Assembly: GCA_002335425.1 (NCBI GenBank)
Contig: DDCB01000019.1
Coordinates: 1-64,000 of the forward strand
From: Chthonomonas sp. UBA2017
GTDB lineage: Bacteria; Armatimonadota; Fimbriimonadia; Fimbriimonadales; Fimbriimonadaceae
Direction of reading: 5' to 3'
Length of the DNA stretch: 64,000 nt
Part shown: positions 26,201 through 34,364 of the stretch, piece by piece
Layout: each line of letters opens with the position of its first letter
Numbering within the stretch: the first letter of the stretch is position 1
Notes under the pieces: model-generated
Told to the model about the DNA's origin: nothing
What the model saw: only the letters and a program-made list of their open reading frames with translations
Database searches by the model: none
Made by a program: the position numbers and the translations under genes

Positions 26201-28004
26201 TCACGAAAGTGAGGGCATACATCCCCAAAACGATGTCTTGGATCGGCGAGACGACCGGGCGGCCATCAGCGGGCGAGAACAGGTTCTGAGTCGAAAGCAT
26301 CAAGATGCGAGCTTCGGCTTGAGCCTGAGTTCCGAGGGGAACGTGGACCGCCATTTGGTCGCCGTCGAAGTCCGCGTTATAGGCGTGACAGACGAGCGGG
26401 TGAACCTGAATCGCCTTGCCTTCGACCAGGATCGGCTCGAAAGCTTGGATGCCCAATCGGTGCAGGGTCGGAGCGCGGTTCAGAAGAACCGGGTGCTCCT
26501 TGATGACCTCTTCGAGGCCGTCCCAGACGGAGGGATGCATCCGGTCGATCATCTTCTTAGCGGTCTTGATGTTCTGGGTGATCTTTCGGTCCACCAGAGT
26601 CTTCATCACAAACGGTTTGAAGAGCTCCAGCGCCATCTCCTTGGGCAGACCGCATTGGTGGAGCTTCAAGTGAGGGCCGACGACGATGACCGAACGGCCG
26701 GAATAGTCCACGCGCTTTCCAAGAAGGTTCTTTCGGAATCGTCCTTCTTTACCCTTCAGCATGTCGCTCAGGGACTTCAGCGGTCGGCTGTTGCTGCCGA
26801 CGACGGGCCGCGTTCGGCGTCCGTTGTCGATGAGTGCGTCCACGGCTTCTTGGAGAAGTCGCTTTTCGTGGTTGATGATCGATTCAGGCGCCTGAATCTC
26901 CATGATCTTTTTCAACCGGTTGTTTCGGTTGATGATCCGGCGATAGAGATCGTTCAGGTCAGAAGTCGCAAATCGCCCCCCGTCGAGCTGGACCATCGGG
27001 CGCAGTTCGGGGCTGATGATCGGGACGACTTCAAGAATCATCCACTCGGGCCGCGAGCGCGAACCGATGAGCGCTTCGATGAGTTCGAGTCGCTTGATCG
27101 CGCGGGCTCGGCGCTGGCTCGTCGTGATGACGATCTCTTGGCGCAGTTCGCGGGCGAGGCGCTCCAGGTCGACGCGCTTCAGGAGTTCCTTCACAGCGTC
27201 GGCTCCGATATTGGCCTTCACGAGTTCGTGAAGGTCCTTCTTCATTCGGCGTCCGACCGCGTCGAGCATCTTGCTGATCGCGCGCCACTTATCTTCTTCG
27301 ATGAGTTGATTGGCTTCGAGCTTGCCCAGAAGGTCGACGGCAATGTCGAGGTCTTTCAGGCGGTCGTCGGCGTCGCGATATTCGGCGCGAATCCGGTCGA
27401 AATTCGCTTTGAGGCGCTCGCGGACGTAGCTTTCGTCGAAATACTCATCCGGGTTGTTGCGCATCTCGGTCGTGATCCGTTCGATCGACTCGACTTCGAG
27501 ATCGCGCATTTCCTGTTGAATCGCCTGCTTTTCTTGTTCCGCCGCTTCGCGGATGTTCTCCAGTTGAGCATTGATCTCATCGCTTTGGATGTCGATGATG
27601 ATGAAGCTGGCGAAGTAGATGACCTTCTCCAACTGGCGGGGCGAGATGTCCAGAATCAGCGAGAGCGGGGAAGGAACGCCCTTGAGGTACCAAATATGGC
27701 AAACCGGGGCGGCGAGCTTGACGTGGCCCATCCGCTCGCGTCGGACCTTGCTCCGGGTGACTTCGACCCCGCAGCGCTCACAGATGATGCCGCGATACTT
27801 GATCTTCTTGTAGCGACCGCACGAACACTCCCAGTCCTTGACCGGGCCAAAGATCTTCTCGCAGAAAAGACCGTCTCGTTCAGGCTTGAAGGTTCGGTAG
27901 TTGATCGTTTCCGGCTTTTTGACTTCGCCGTGGGACCAGCTTTCAATGTCTTCGGGGCTGGCGATCCCGATTCGAATCTTATCAAATAGGCTGACGTCTG
28001 CCAT
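23280..28004 (-). CDS. rpoC: RNA polymerase beta-prime subunit
   Basis: The product is 1574 aa. It carries the N-terminal zinc ribbon with Cys60, Cys62, Cys75 and Cys78 (ECSCGRY and IICERCG), the clamp with GKRVDYSGRSVIVVGP, the catalytic loop NADFDGDQMAVHVPLG holding the Mg-binding aspartates, the trigger-loop region with ARKGLADTALRTADAGYLTR, a second Cys set near CGTTEG and CAKCYG, and GIIGAQSIGEPGTQLTMRTF. It ends with an acidic tail (ELELEDEFEGLDF onward). The start has GAGGAAT before ATG. Unusually, rpoB is not immediately upstream; the next gene is an unrelated hypothetical. Confidence 0.98.
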   Translation of the reverse strand: MADVSLFDKIRIGIASPEDIESWSHGEVKKPETINYRTFKPERDGLFCEKIFGPVKDWECSCGRYKKIKYRGIICERCGVEVTRSKVRRERMGHVKLAAPVCHIWYLKGVPSPLSLILDISPRQLEKVIYFASFIIIDIQSDEINAQLENIREAAEQEKQAIQQEMRDLEVESIERITTEMRNNPDEYFDESYVRERLKANFDRIRAEYRDADDRLKDLDIAVDLLGKLEANQLIEEDKWRAISKMLDAVGRRMKKDLHELVKANIGADAVKELLKRVDLERLARELRQEIVITTSQRRARAIKRLELIEALIGSRSRPEWMILEVVPIISPELRPMVQLDGGRFATSDLNDLYRRIINRNNRLKKIMEIQAPESIINHEKRLLQEAVDALIDNGRRTRPVVGSNSRPLKSLSDMLKGKEGRFRKNLLGKRVDYSGRSVIVVGPHLKLHQCGLPKEMALELFKPFVMKTLVDRKITQNIKTAKKMIDRMHPSVWDGLEEVIKEHPVLLNRAPTLHRLGIQAFEPILVEGKAIQVHPLVCHAYNADFDGDQMAVHVPLGTQAQAEARILMLSTQNLFSPADGRPVVSPIQDIVLGMYALTFVSHASRDALNAQEEAHQRDPEKNPAPMIFGSPDEVLFLLRNPGLAPAFAINDLVKVRIHRPIFRDNSEIDWRDPKTGIEYRYETQVDEEGEETRELVALPQEWEFVLRAATPGQLIFNSCLPYPMRYSDKYLKTELTKKAISETILDCHKLTGGEATIKLLDDMKDMGFTWATKYGLSIAMTDMDPPKRRDEILNDAESKSDRISMQYRRGLLNFNEMQRSLIELWTDTYDRIGKELTTGMKQFNPLSIITVSGARGSVKQLAQLSGMRGLMFNQFNEVIYELPVKSSFHKGLSMLEYFVTTHGARKGLADTALRTADAGYLTRRLVDVAQDVIIKRQDCGTTEGVLAHRIIEEGETIEVLADRLHGRVALATVSDPETGEVIVEMDALIKPDQAHRIGQIETKFFQSVEDLSEEDRTKMNSQYEGFGFEVTERGLLGMRVRSPLTCELEQGICAKCYGVDLSTGKTVEVGVAVGIIGAQSIGEPGTQLTMRTFHTGGVAGSATIARTNQYKTGKFIKQFLEDFGSATNTDLKDFDPTKLIESQESAVRSIFARGAATPEDEAKKKPVKVTKAAQKALERVDKESQKLWDRSRKTFFYTWTGESSGIVRVEEIFEARRQPRGKAIICPVSGTVIDIQESSYGRWVLVEAEVPLTGPIRDAYIADKQPHWKVGGSTTDADGKTHDQYDPALERLIGQKLTAPNVQALRKAEVEKVVVFYPILVPPIGKLPVSKGSKVIKGDPLTVGPRDPHEVLELAGANAVYDYFVTNLQAVYKAQGVDINDKHVEVVVRQMLRKRQVKEPGDTPFLPGQIVDRFRFQRENEKVRQLIDAGKKISYIDPITGEPVERDPKEANATWILLGITEASLATDSFLSAASFQKTTRVLTDAAVRGKQDGLAGLKENVIIGRLIPAGTGVRQYRDVQIDVDRSAPQWSQHSLSALVEADELELEDEFEGLDFPSLAEMAAIDEGGESEG

Positions 28005-28155
28005 ATTCCTCTACTTCTTCTCGACGCTGACATGCAGTCCAGGCATGCGCATACCTGGGGTGGCTGAGGTGAGAAGATGACGAGTCTACCTCGTCGATGG
28101 AGACATTGTCCACTGCTCCACGAGGCGATTTGTGAATCCAGCCTCCAGTTAGAGG

Positions 28156-28983
28156 TTACTTGCGCTGAGCCTCTCCCAGGGCTGTCAAGGCTCCGCGATT
28201 CCAAAGGTAGACGGCGGGCGTGATCGAGCCCGGGCCTTCTTCATACTCGATCAAGGCAAGGTTGGCGATCTGGTGCATCTTTTGCGCATCTTCGCCCGTG
28301 CCGGGACAGTAGAAAAAACAGTGCCGATTCGGGATCGCCACCAAATACGTCTGGTCTGGTTGGACTCCCGGCCACTCGGCAAAATTCAGGAGGATGCCTG
28401 CCACTTCAAAGTCATCTCCGGTGATCATTTTGAGCCCAGAGTGTGGGTCGGATTCGATCTGCCGCTCCAATTCGCCATCCGCCCGGAGATGGTTTTCATA
28501 GGCGATCTTGATAGCCTTCGCTCGTTCCAGTCCACGACGTTTGAGCTCAGCCTCGTTGACAGAGCAGTTCCACTTCGGATGGGAATAAACCAGAACGCAG
28601 GAGATTTTCGGAATCATGATCTCCTCCAAAACAGGCAATTGAGGGAAGTCTTGGGGATAGAACGAGATTCGAAGCCCGGCAAGAAGGTCCTCATCCGAGA
28701 TTGAGTCCAGGGATTTCACCTCGAACATGATCTTGAAGTGACTTGAGATGACCTCGCCCCAATCGTTTTCGTCGGCGAGATTCACTTTCTGGACCAAGTT
28801 ATGCAAGCTGTAGGTGGGGTGTTCGGACGGACCTTGGGAGACGAACGTTCCAGCTACCCAGTCCATGGTGAACTGCCCTTTGGGGGCCAGGGCGGCTAAG
28901 ACTTCCTTCTGGAACCGCTTGTATCTGTCCAAGGTCAAGACCTCGGCCCACCCCGGCACATTCTCTTTTCTCTTCCAGAACAT
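28156..28983 (-). CDS. Hypothetical cytosolic protein, possibly YtpQ/DUF1444-like
   Basis: The product is 275 aa, soluble, without a signal. It starts MFWKRKENVPGWAEV; the centre has MFEVKSLDSISDEDLLAGL and the C-terminal third has DDFEVAGILLNFAEWPG, TYLVAIPNRHCFFYC and LYNRGAL-like segments. The strand-helix order and the LVAIPNRH-FFYC motif recall the DUF1444/YtpQ family, but I am not sure. It lies 151 bp upstream of rpoC, where rpoB would normally be. A plus-strand frame of 58 codons starts at 28982 antisense to its start codon; I do not call it. Confidence 0.6.
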   Translation of the reverse strand: MFWKRKENVPGWAEVLTLDRYKRFQKEVLAALAPKGQFTMDWVAGTFVSQGPSEHPTYSLHNLVQKVNLADENDWGEVISSHFKIMFEVKSLDSISDEDLLAGLRISFYPQDFPQLPVLEEIMIPKISCVLVYSHPKWNCSVNEAELKRRGLERAKAIKIAYENHLRADGELERQIESDPHSGLKMITGDDFEVAGILLNFAEWPGVQPDQTYLVAIPNRHCFFYCPGTGEDAQKMHQIANLALIEYEEGPGSITPAVYLWNRGALTALGEAQRK

Positions 28984-29145
28984 GAATTATTGGGACGAAG
29001 ATTGTTATCGAATCGTCGCCGAACTGAGCCAAGAAATTGCGATGACGAGCATCGAGCTCACTCACAACCCACCTAAGGATCTGCCCGAAAAAGAGACAGA
29101 TCCTCAGAGCCTCTCTATCCCGGCCGAGAAACCTACGACTCGACG

Positions 29146-29934
29146 TCAGGCTCGGTGAGCGCGCCGCCGCCGAATCAAAAGGGCGACCCCGGCTCCGAGC
29201 GTGAGCATCGTCATCGGCTCAGGGACCGCGCGAAACGTTCGGAACGTTCGCTTGTCGTAGATGCGGAACGAACTGCCGATTCCGTCGATCCCATTGTTGA
29301 GCGTCCATTCGCGGGAGCTGTAGATCACCTCAAGGAGGTAATTGTTCCCCGGGACCAGCGTGCCCGCCGGGATCGTCACCGACGTTGCGGTCGTGGGGAG
29401 GCCAGTGAGGAACGGCAGCGTGCCCATCGTGAGGTTGACCAAGAGCACGAACGTCGCGCCATCGTTCGCGCCCGAGGGCAGGGTCCAACTGTCGAACTGG
29501 ACTTCCCGGGCGGGAGCGACTTGCGGCGCGGACCAGTCGTCGAAATTCAGAATGCGGGGTTCAAAAGTGGGCCAAAGCGGATTCGTGTCATCGAGAATTC
29601 GACTTCCGCCCGACGCCCCGCCCGCGATGAACTCATACGAGCCTTGCGGATATTGGGCTGCAAAGTCAGACGCCCCCAAGAGCGACGATTGGAACTCCCA
29701 GAAATTCCCGTTGTAGAACATCGACTGGGTGTCGGAGTTGGGCTTGAGCACACTGCCGGACGTGTAATTCAGACTCGAATCATCGATTCGGAAGGCGCCA
29801 AAGAACCCATTCGTCGTCACCGACATCGCGCCGGTCTGGACGAACTGGTGGTTTTTGCCCAGCACAATCGTCTGCGCGTGGACAAGGCTCGTTGCGCCGA
29901 CGAGCGCCAGCAGGAAAAACTTCTTCAAGGCCAT
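29146..29934 (-). CDS. PEP-CTERM-type exported protein
   Basis: The product is 262 aa from the ATG at 29934. It has a signal peptide (MALKKFFLLALVGATSLVHA) and a Gly/Ser/Thr-rich beta-type body with no known domain. The C-terminus has the sorting signal VPEP, a hydrophobic helix (MLTLGAGVALLI) and a basic end RRRRAHR, the form recognised by exosortase. PEP-CTERM proteins are usually part of extracellular polysaccharide matrices. No exosortase is in the window. An upstream TTG-free extension to 29976 exists but would hide the signal peptide. Its start looks leaderless. Confidence 0.8.
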   Translation of the reverse strand: MALKKFFLLALVGATSLVHAQTIVLGKNHQFVQTGAMSVTTNGFFGAFRIDDSSLNYTSGSVLKPNSDTQSMFYNGNFWEFQSSLLGASDFAAQYPQGSYEFIAGGASGGSRILDDTNPLWPTFEPRILNFDDWSAPQVAPAREVQFDSWTLPSGANDGATFVLLVNLTMGTLPFLTGLPTTATSVTIPAGTLVPGNNYLLEVIYSSREWTLNNGIDGIGSSFRIYDKRTFRTFRAVPEPMTMLTLGAGVALLIRRRRAHRA

Positions 29935-29941
29935 AGCACCT

Positions 29942-29947
29942 ATTGTA
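29942..29947 (-). promoter_or_regulatory. -10 hexamer of the PEP-CTERM gene, leaderless geometry
   Basis: TACAAT on the minus strand ends 7 nt before the ATG at 29934. An AGGTG lies inside the gap, but the expected transcription start would leave almost no leader. Confidence 0.4.
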
Positions 29948-30056
29948 AAGCAAATTTTCGGTTTTGAAAACATCACCCAAGATCCTTAACATGAGCGAGG
30001 TCGGGTCGCGGGTCGAAGGAGCCAGCTCGACGTGTCCGGGTACCCTGAAGGAACCT

Positions 30057-31598
30057 ATGTCCGTTCGTGTTCGCTATGCTCCCAGCCCCACCGGATCGCC
30101 CCACGTCGGGAATATCCGAACCGCTCTCTTCTGTCACCTCTTTGCCCGCCGGCATCAAGGGGTCATGATGCTCCGCATCGAGGATACCGACCGCTCGCGG
30201 TACGTACCCGGCTGCGAAGAAGAGATTGAAGAGAGCATCGCGTGGATTCACATCGACTGGCAAGAAGGACCGGACAAGGGCGGGCCTCACGCTCCTTATC
30301 GCCAAAGCGAGCGCGCCGAAAAGGGAATCTATGCCCAGTGGGCCGACCAGCTCTTGGCTGCCGGCCATGCTTACAAAGCCTTCGACACCTCGGCGGAGCT
30401 CGAAGAGATGCGCGAATTCCAGCAGATCAACAAGCAGCCGATCGGCTACTTCGGAGGCAAGTGGCGAGACGCCTCGCCAGACGAGGTTGAGGCGGCGGAA
30501 TCGGCCGGAATGAGGCCAGTCATCCGCCTGAAGATGCCCCGAGGCAAGATGTTGGTCGTTCAAGATGCGATCCGAGGTCGAGTTGAGTTTCGGAGCGACG
30601 ATGTCGATGACCCAGTGCTGATCAAGGCAGACGGGATGCCGACTTACCACTTCGCCGCGATGGTCGACGATCATCTGATGGAGACCACCCACATCATCCG
30701 AGGCGAAGAGTGGATCAGCTCCGCCCCCAAGCATGTCTGGCTTTTCGAGGCGTTCGGCTGGGAGCCTCCGATCTTTGTCCATGTCCCGGTGATCAAGGGC
30801 AAAGATGGCAGCAAGCTCAGCAAGCGGCATGGCGACACTCGGTGCTTGGACTTTCGCTCGGCGGGATATCTTCCCGAAGCGCTGGCGAACTTCATCGCGC
30901 TCATTGGTTGGTCGCCGGGCGGAGATCGCGAGATCATGACGATCCGCGAGATGGAAGAGAGCTTCAGTCTGGAGGGCCTGCAACCCTCACCAGGTGTCTT
31001 TGACAGCGACAAGCTCAAGTGGATGAACGGCCACTACGTCCGCCAGATCGATCCGAGCAAGTTGCTGTCCGTCGTTCGAGAATTTTGGTCTCACCCCGAA
31101 ACCCAGAGCTACTGGAAAGATCGCACCCCTGTCGAAGGAGAGGCCGACCCGACCCAAGTTCGTACAGGCCTCGACGCCCTCTGCCATGCGCCCGAGGAGT
31201 ATGCCCTGGCCTGCCTCAAGCTTGAGCAAGAGCGAGTGACGACCCTCGCCGACTTTGGGCCTGCGTGCCTCTTCTTTTTGGTCGACGAGCCGGAGATGGA
31301 CACCAAGGCGGTCGACAAGTGGTTCGGCCAAGCCCACGTCCCGGCGCTTTTGGAGGCGTTTATCAAGCTCTGCCAGGCCGCCGGGGATTCGGCTTCGCCG
31401 GAGACGTGTGAGGCCTGGGTTCGAGAATACGCGGCCTCAGCAGGACTCGAAAAGCTCGGTCCGGTGGTGCATCCACTTCGGGTCGCCTTGACTGGAAAGA
31501 CGGCTGGGCCCGGGCTCTTTGAACTGATGAGCGTTTTGGGCCCGGGGAGAATGCTCCGGCGCCTGCGCCGAGCCCAAGGTCTGCTCATCACAGCTTAG
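30057..31598 (+). CDS. gltX: Glutamyl-tRNA synthetase
   Basis: The product is 513 aa from the ATG at 30057, which has AAGGA five bases upstream and puts VRVRYAPSPTGSPHVGN at the normal N-terminal place. Class I synthetase signatures are SPHVGNIRTALF (HIGH-like) and GSKLSKRHGD (KMSKS-like). ARRHQGVMMLRIEDTDRSR and GMPTYHFAAMVDDHLM follow the GluRS pattern. The C-terminal helical anticodon-binding half is complete. It is not resolved whether it is discriminating for tRNA-Glu or also charges tRNA-Gln. It is convergent with pheS; the two ends overlap by four bases. Confidence 0.97.
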   Translation: MSVRVRYAPSPTGSPHVGNIRTALFCHLFARRHQGVMMLRIEDTDRSRYVPGCEEEIEESIAWIHIDWQEGPDKGGPHAPYRQSERAEKGIYAQWADQLLAAGHAYKAFDTSAELEEMREFQQINKQPIGYFGGKWRDASPDEVEAAESAGMRPVIRLKMPRGKMLVVQDAIRGRVEFRSDDVDDPVLIKADGMPTYHFAAMVDDHLMETTHIIRGEEWISSAPKHVWLFEAFGWEPPIFVHVPVIKGKDGSKLSKRHGDTRCLDFRSAGYLPEALANFIALIGWSPGGDREIMTIREMEESFSLEGLQPSPGVFDSDKLKWMNGHYVRQIDPSKLLSVVREFWSHPETQSYWKDRTPVEGEADPTQVRTGLDALCHAPEEYALACLKLEQERVTTLADFGPACLFFLVDEPEMDTKAVDKWFGQAHVPALLEAFIKLCQAAGDSASPETCEAWVREYAASAGLEKLGPVVHPLRVALTGKTAGPGLFELMSVLGPGRMLRRLRRAQGLLITA

Positions 31599-32593
31599 CC
31601 AGGGAACTGAGAAAGGAACCTCCGGTCGTTCTCAAGGAAGTACCGGAGGTCGTCCACCCCGTACGCCATCATCGGAATACGCTCGACGCCGAGGCCAAAC
31701 GCCCATCCCGAATAGCGCTCGGAGTCGATGCCGTAGGCTTCGAGGATGTTCGGATGAATCAGGCCCGCTCCCCCAAGCTCGACCCAACGCCCCCCAAAGA
31801 GCTTTGGCGTGCTGATCGCATAATCCACTCCTGGCTCGACGAAGGGGAAGAAGTCGGGCCGAAATCGAACCTTGACTTCGTCGCCGAACATCGCCCGGGC
31901 AAAGGCTCCCAAAGTGCCCTTGAGGTGCGCCATGGAGACCCCCTCATCGATCATGAAGGCGTCGACTTGATGGAAGGTGTGCGAGTGGGTGCGATCGACG
32001 GCTTCATTCCGAAACGTTCGGCCCACGGTGAAGCACCTCAGTGGGGGCTTTCGAGTTTCGAACACATGGCCCTGAAGAGCCGTACATTGGGTCCGGAGCA
32101 GCAACGTGTCGGTGACGTAAAAGGTGTCTTGCTCATCCATCGCCGGGTGGTCAGGCGGGTAGTTGAGCGCGTCAAAGTTGTAGCGAAACTCCTCCAGTTC
32201 GGGAGACTCCAGGTACTCAAACCCCATTCCGATGAACGTCTGCTTGATCCGCTGGGTCGTTTGACTTAGGATATGGGGCTGGCCCCAACGCGGGGCGCGT
32301 CCGGGCAACGTCAAATCGATCGCTTCCGAAGCGAACTGCTCGGCCTGCTCACCAGCCTTGAGGACGGCCCGCCGAGCTTCGAGATGTCGCTCCACTCGGG
32401 CGCGTGCGTCGTTGATCGCTTTTCCAAAAGCGGGTCGATCTTCGGCGCTCAGCTTCCCGAGATCGCGCATCAAAAGAGTGATCTCGCCGCTCTTGCCGAG
32501 ATACTTCAGTTCGAGGTCTCGCAGGACGGAGGTGTTCGCGGCTTCGTCAATTGCGGCGAGCGCCGACTGCTCTATGTGCTCTAGGGTCACCAT
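31595..32593 (-). CDS. pheS: Phenylalanyl-tRNA synthetase alpha subunit
   Basis: The product is 332 aa from the ATG at 32593 (MVTLEHIEQSALAAID); a longer frame to 32638 would overlap the gene upstream. The N-terminal coiled coil (about 5-85) has LELKYLGKSGEITLLM. The class II core shows PALPGR-like LPGRAPRWGQPHILSQTTQ, FIGMGFEYLESPELE, NYPPDHPAMDEQDTFYV, HQVDAFMIDEGVSM, and motif 3 AFGLGVERIPMMAYGVDD. Normally it is followed by pheT; here pheT is at 5060 on the other strand. It lies 14 bp after the alkyltransferase-like gene. Confidence 0.96.
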   Translation of the reverse strand: MVTLEHIEQSALAAIDEAANTSVLRDLELKYLGKSGEITLLMRDLGKLSAEDRPAFGKAINDARARVERHLEARRAVLKAGEQAEQFASEAIDLTLPGRAPRWGQPHILSQTTQRIKQTFIGMGFEYLESPELEEFRYNFDALNYPPDHPAMDEQDTFYVTDTLLLRTQCTALQGHVFETRKPPLRCFTVGRTFRNEAVDRTHSHTFHQVDAFMIDEGVSMAHLKGTLGAFARAMFGDEVKVRFRPDFFPFVEPGVDYAISTPKLFGGRWVELGGAGLIHPNILEAYGIDSERYSGWAFGLGVERIPMMAYGVDDLRYFLENDRRFLSQFPG

Positions 32594-32607
32594 GGCGAGC
32601 GTCAGGT

Positions 32608-32919
32608 TTACCCGCTTTCGCCTTCGTCGGGTGTCCAAAAGGCCTCGGGATGAACTCGATCTTCCAGAAGCGCAACTCCTTCTTCGTTCAAGAGGGTTCT
32701 TTGGTCCCGCTCAAGCCGCGGATCGCGCTTGCCGATCGGCAAGCGACCGTCTTGGCCGATGACCCGCCACCACGGCAAATCCTCCGGGGATTGAGCCATC
32801 CAGCGACCGACCATTCGACCCGTTGCGGGGGTGGAGAGGCACCTGCCGAGCTCGCCGTAGCTCATGACGCGACCGCGGGGGATGCGGCGAACTCGATCCC
32901 ACAATTCATCAAGCGACAT
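32608..32919 (-). CDS. Alkyltransferase-like (ATL) DNA base-flipping protein
   Basis: The product is 103 aa from the ATG at 32919. It is the C-terminal domain of the O6-alkylguanine-DNA alkyltransferase family: RIPRGRVMSYGELGRCL, GRMVGRWMAQSP and LPWWRVIGQDGRLP. In true MGMT the active site reads PCHR; here Trp replaces the acceptor Cys, so it cannot accept an alkyl group and should bind alkylated bases to direct nucleotide excision repair, as described for ATL proteins. It precedes pheS in the same direction. Confidence 0.88.
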   Translation of the reverse strand: MSLDELWDRVRRIPRGRVMSYGELGRCLSTPATGRMVGRWMAQSPEDLPWWRVIGQDGRLPIGKRDPRLERDQRTLLNEEGVALLEDRVHPEAFWTPDEGESG

Positions 32920-33534
32920 ATCTGAGAATTGATTTATACCTGCGAGGCCGTTGAGCCCTCCTAGGGAATGATCGGAAACGTCCGCCGTCCGGCTACACAC
33001 CCACCCGCACCGGGCTCTTTGCAACGTCAAAAGCGACAGGGGCGTTCGAACCCCACGCTCTTGAACATCCTCCAGAGGTTCTTTGGCAATCTATCCGCCG
33101 TCGCGCTGCTGGTCAATGTCTGCCGGCTGGCCGAGCGGAACCGTTTGCACCAGAGCGACCGCAGGGTCGTGGACGGCCTGCGCGAGCTGGGTGTCCGGGA
33201 CCAAATCGTGCCAACAGGCCTCGGAACTGAGAATTTGCAACTGAGGAAGGGCATGATGCCGGGGAAGCCGGGGCGCATCCACACGAAGTTGGCCCAACTC
33301 ACCACTGAAATCGGCCAACTCACAACTAAAATCGGCCAACTCACAATTAAAATCGGTCAACTCACCAGTGAAATCGGCCAACTCACAAGTGAAATCGGCC
33401 AACTCACACGTGAAATCGGTCAACTCACACGTGAAATCGGTCAACTCACACGTGAAATCGGCCCCCGCGAAGCAGTTCGTGGCCTGAGAGAGTATAGAAC
33501 GTCCCTCAGAAGCTAGTCAGGTCTCAGCCTTCCC
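32920..33534. other. 615-bp stretch with a 21-bp tandem repeat and no secure gene
   Basis: A plus-strand frame runs 32968-33516 across the repeat, and a minus-strand frame also crosses it. Neither has a clear ribosome-binding site or a known domain outside the repeat. The part 33030-33290 may be a decayed gene; its identity is not recognisable. Confidence 0.5.
33295..33462. repeat. Eight direct copies of a 21-bp unit
   Basis: The unit begins CAACTCAC, has a variable triplet, and ends TGAAATCGG plus C or T. Copies start at 33295, 33316, 33337, 33358, 33379, 33400, 33421 and 33442. The last three are almost identical, so the array grew recently. On the plus strand it encodes the heptad IGQLTxE, which would form a coiled coil; on the minus strand ELADFTC-type heptads. 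Confidence 0.9.
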
Positions 33535-34203
33535 CTAGTTCGGGTGAATCCAGTCGTCGAAGTGATGTCGCGTCACTCGATACCGAATGGGCGATTTGGC
33601 CTCGATGATCTGGCGCTCGATGAGTGGAATCAAGTCTTGAAGCCGCTCCAATGTGTCGGTCAGCTCTAAGAATCGTTGCTTGGCCGGGTTGTCGAGCGGC
33701 AGATGTTCGGCGATCTGGAAGCTCAGGGCAGTGGCGTCTTGTGGAAAGTGGATTTGAACGTTGAAGTCCGAACGAGAAAAAACCATCTCGATGTAGAGTT
33801 TGAAACTCTCCTGGGCGCGCATCACGAGCGCGTCCATATGGGGCGAGTCTTCGTAATCCAACTCAAAGACGGGCTCGACCATCCCGACAAGAGGATCGGT
33901 GTCCTCGGCAAATTTCCGAATCCGAAATCGACGCTCCCCATGAATATGGATATTCATCGTGCCGTCGTCAAAATGCTGAACGTGCGTGATTCGAACGGCC
34001 GTGCCCACGAGGCAAGGATCAGGCTCCAAACCGTCTGGACCGGTCTCCTTGACCATCACGATCCCAAAGGGAGAATCGAACTCCAAGCACCGATCGACCA
34101 TCTGGCGATAGCGAGCCTCAAAGATGTGAAGCTGCAGATTTGCGTAGGGAAACACGACAATCGGCAACGGAAAAAGGGGGATCTCCTCAAGGCTGTGGGG
34201 CAT
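33535..34203 (-). CDS. LON substrate-binding domain protein
   Basis: The product is 222 aa from the ATG at 34203; a GTG two codons earlier is possible. It is a stand-alone LON N-terminal domain: IPLFPLPIVVFPYANLQLHIFEARY, MVDRCLEFDSPFGIVMV (in part), GTAVRITHVQHFDDGTMNI, GERRFRI. A C-terminal helical bundle follows (about 130-205). There is no AAA or protease domain. Such proteins are common in bacteria and are thought to bind proteins, possibly as adaptors. It is divergent from the histidine kinase gene. Confidence 0.88.
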   Translation of the reverse strand: MPHSLEEIPLFPLPIVVFPYANLQLHIFEARYRQMVDRCLEFDSPFGIVMVKETGPDGLEPDPCLVGTAVRITHVQHFDDGTMNIHIHGERRFRIRKFAEDTDPLVGMVEPVFELDYEDSPHMDALVMRAQESFKLYIEMVFSRSDFNVQIHFPQDATALSFQIAEHLPLDNPAKQRFLELTDTLERLQDLIPLIERQIIEAKSPIRYRVTRHHFDDWIHPN

Positions 34204-34213
34204 GAACACCCCG

Positions 34214-34219
34214 ATTATA
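34214..34219 (-). promoter_or_regulatory. -10 hexamer of the LON-domain gene
   Basis: A perfect TATAAT on the minus strand lies 10 nt upstream of the ATG, so the leader would be only about 3 nt or none. Confidence 0.5.
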
Positions 34220-34364
34220 TCGCGGAATCTTTCAACTCCGTGGTTGCGTAGGGAACTTCCGGCAGGAATATCCCCTCTTAACCGTGAGCCGAGAGGTATT
34301 CTATGCGGGACTGCCGGGACGACCTTTCGCGGGTCCGAGCCCGGTGTGTTTTTCAGGAGACGTC

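Noticed and set aside
25758..27989. A 743-codon open frame on the strand opposite rpoC (and similar ones opposite pheT, yitJ, ahcY and the histidine kinase)
   Set aside because: These are consequences of GC-rich codon usage on the coding strand; the translations have no domain and the sense genes are certain.
28005..28155. Possible tRNA or leader RNA upstream of rpoC
   Set aside because: Only a short CCAGG/CCTGG hairpin is visible; no cloverleaf and no known leader motif.
28982..29158. 58-codon plus-strand frame starting antisense to the start codon of the 28156-28983 gene
   Set aside because: Charged and hydrophilic with no conserved feature; runs into the 3' end of the PEP-CTERM gene on the other strand.
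33020..33060. GGTTCGAAC-like word resembling a tRNA T-arm
   Set aside because: No acceptor, anticodon or D-arm can be built around it on either strand.
33295..33462. Possible CRISPR array
   Set aside because: The 21-bp units are contiguous without spacers and no cas genes are present.
32968..33516. Plus-strand frame through the 21-bp repeat as a transposase remnant
   Set aside because: A short hydrophobic stretch recalls the C-terminal part of some transposases, but there is no catalytic motif or terminal inverted repeat.
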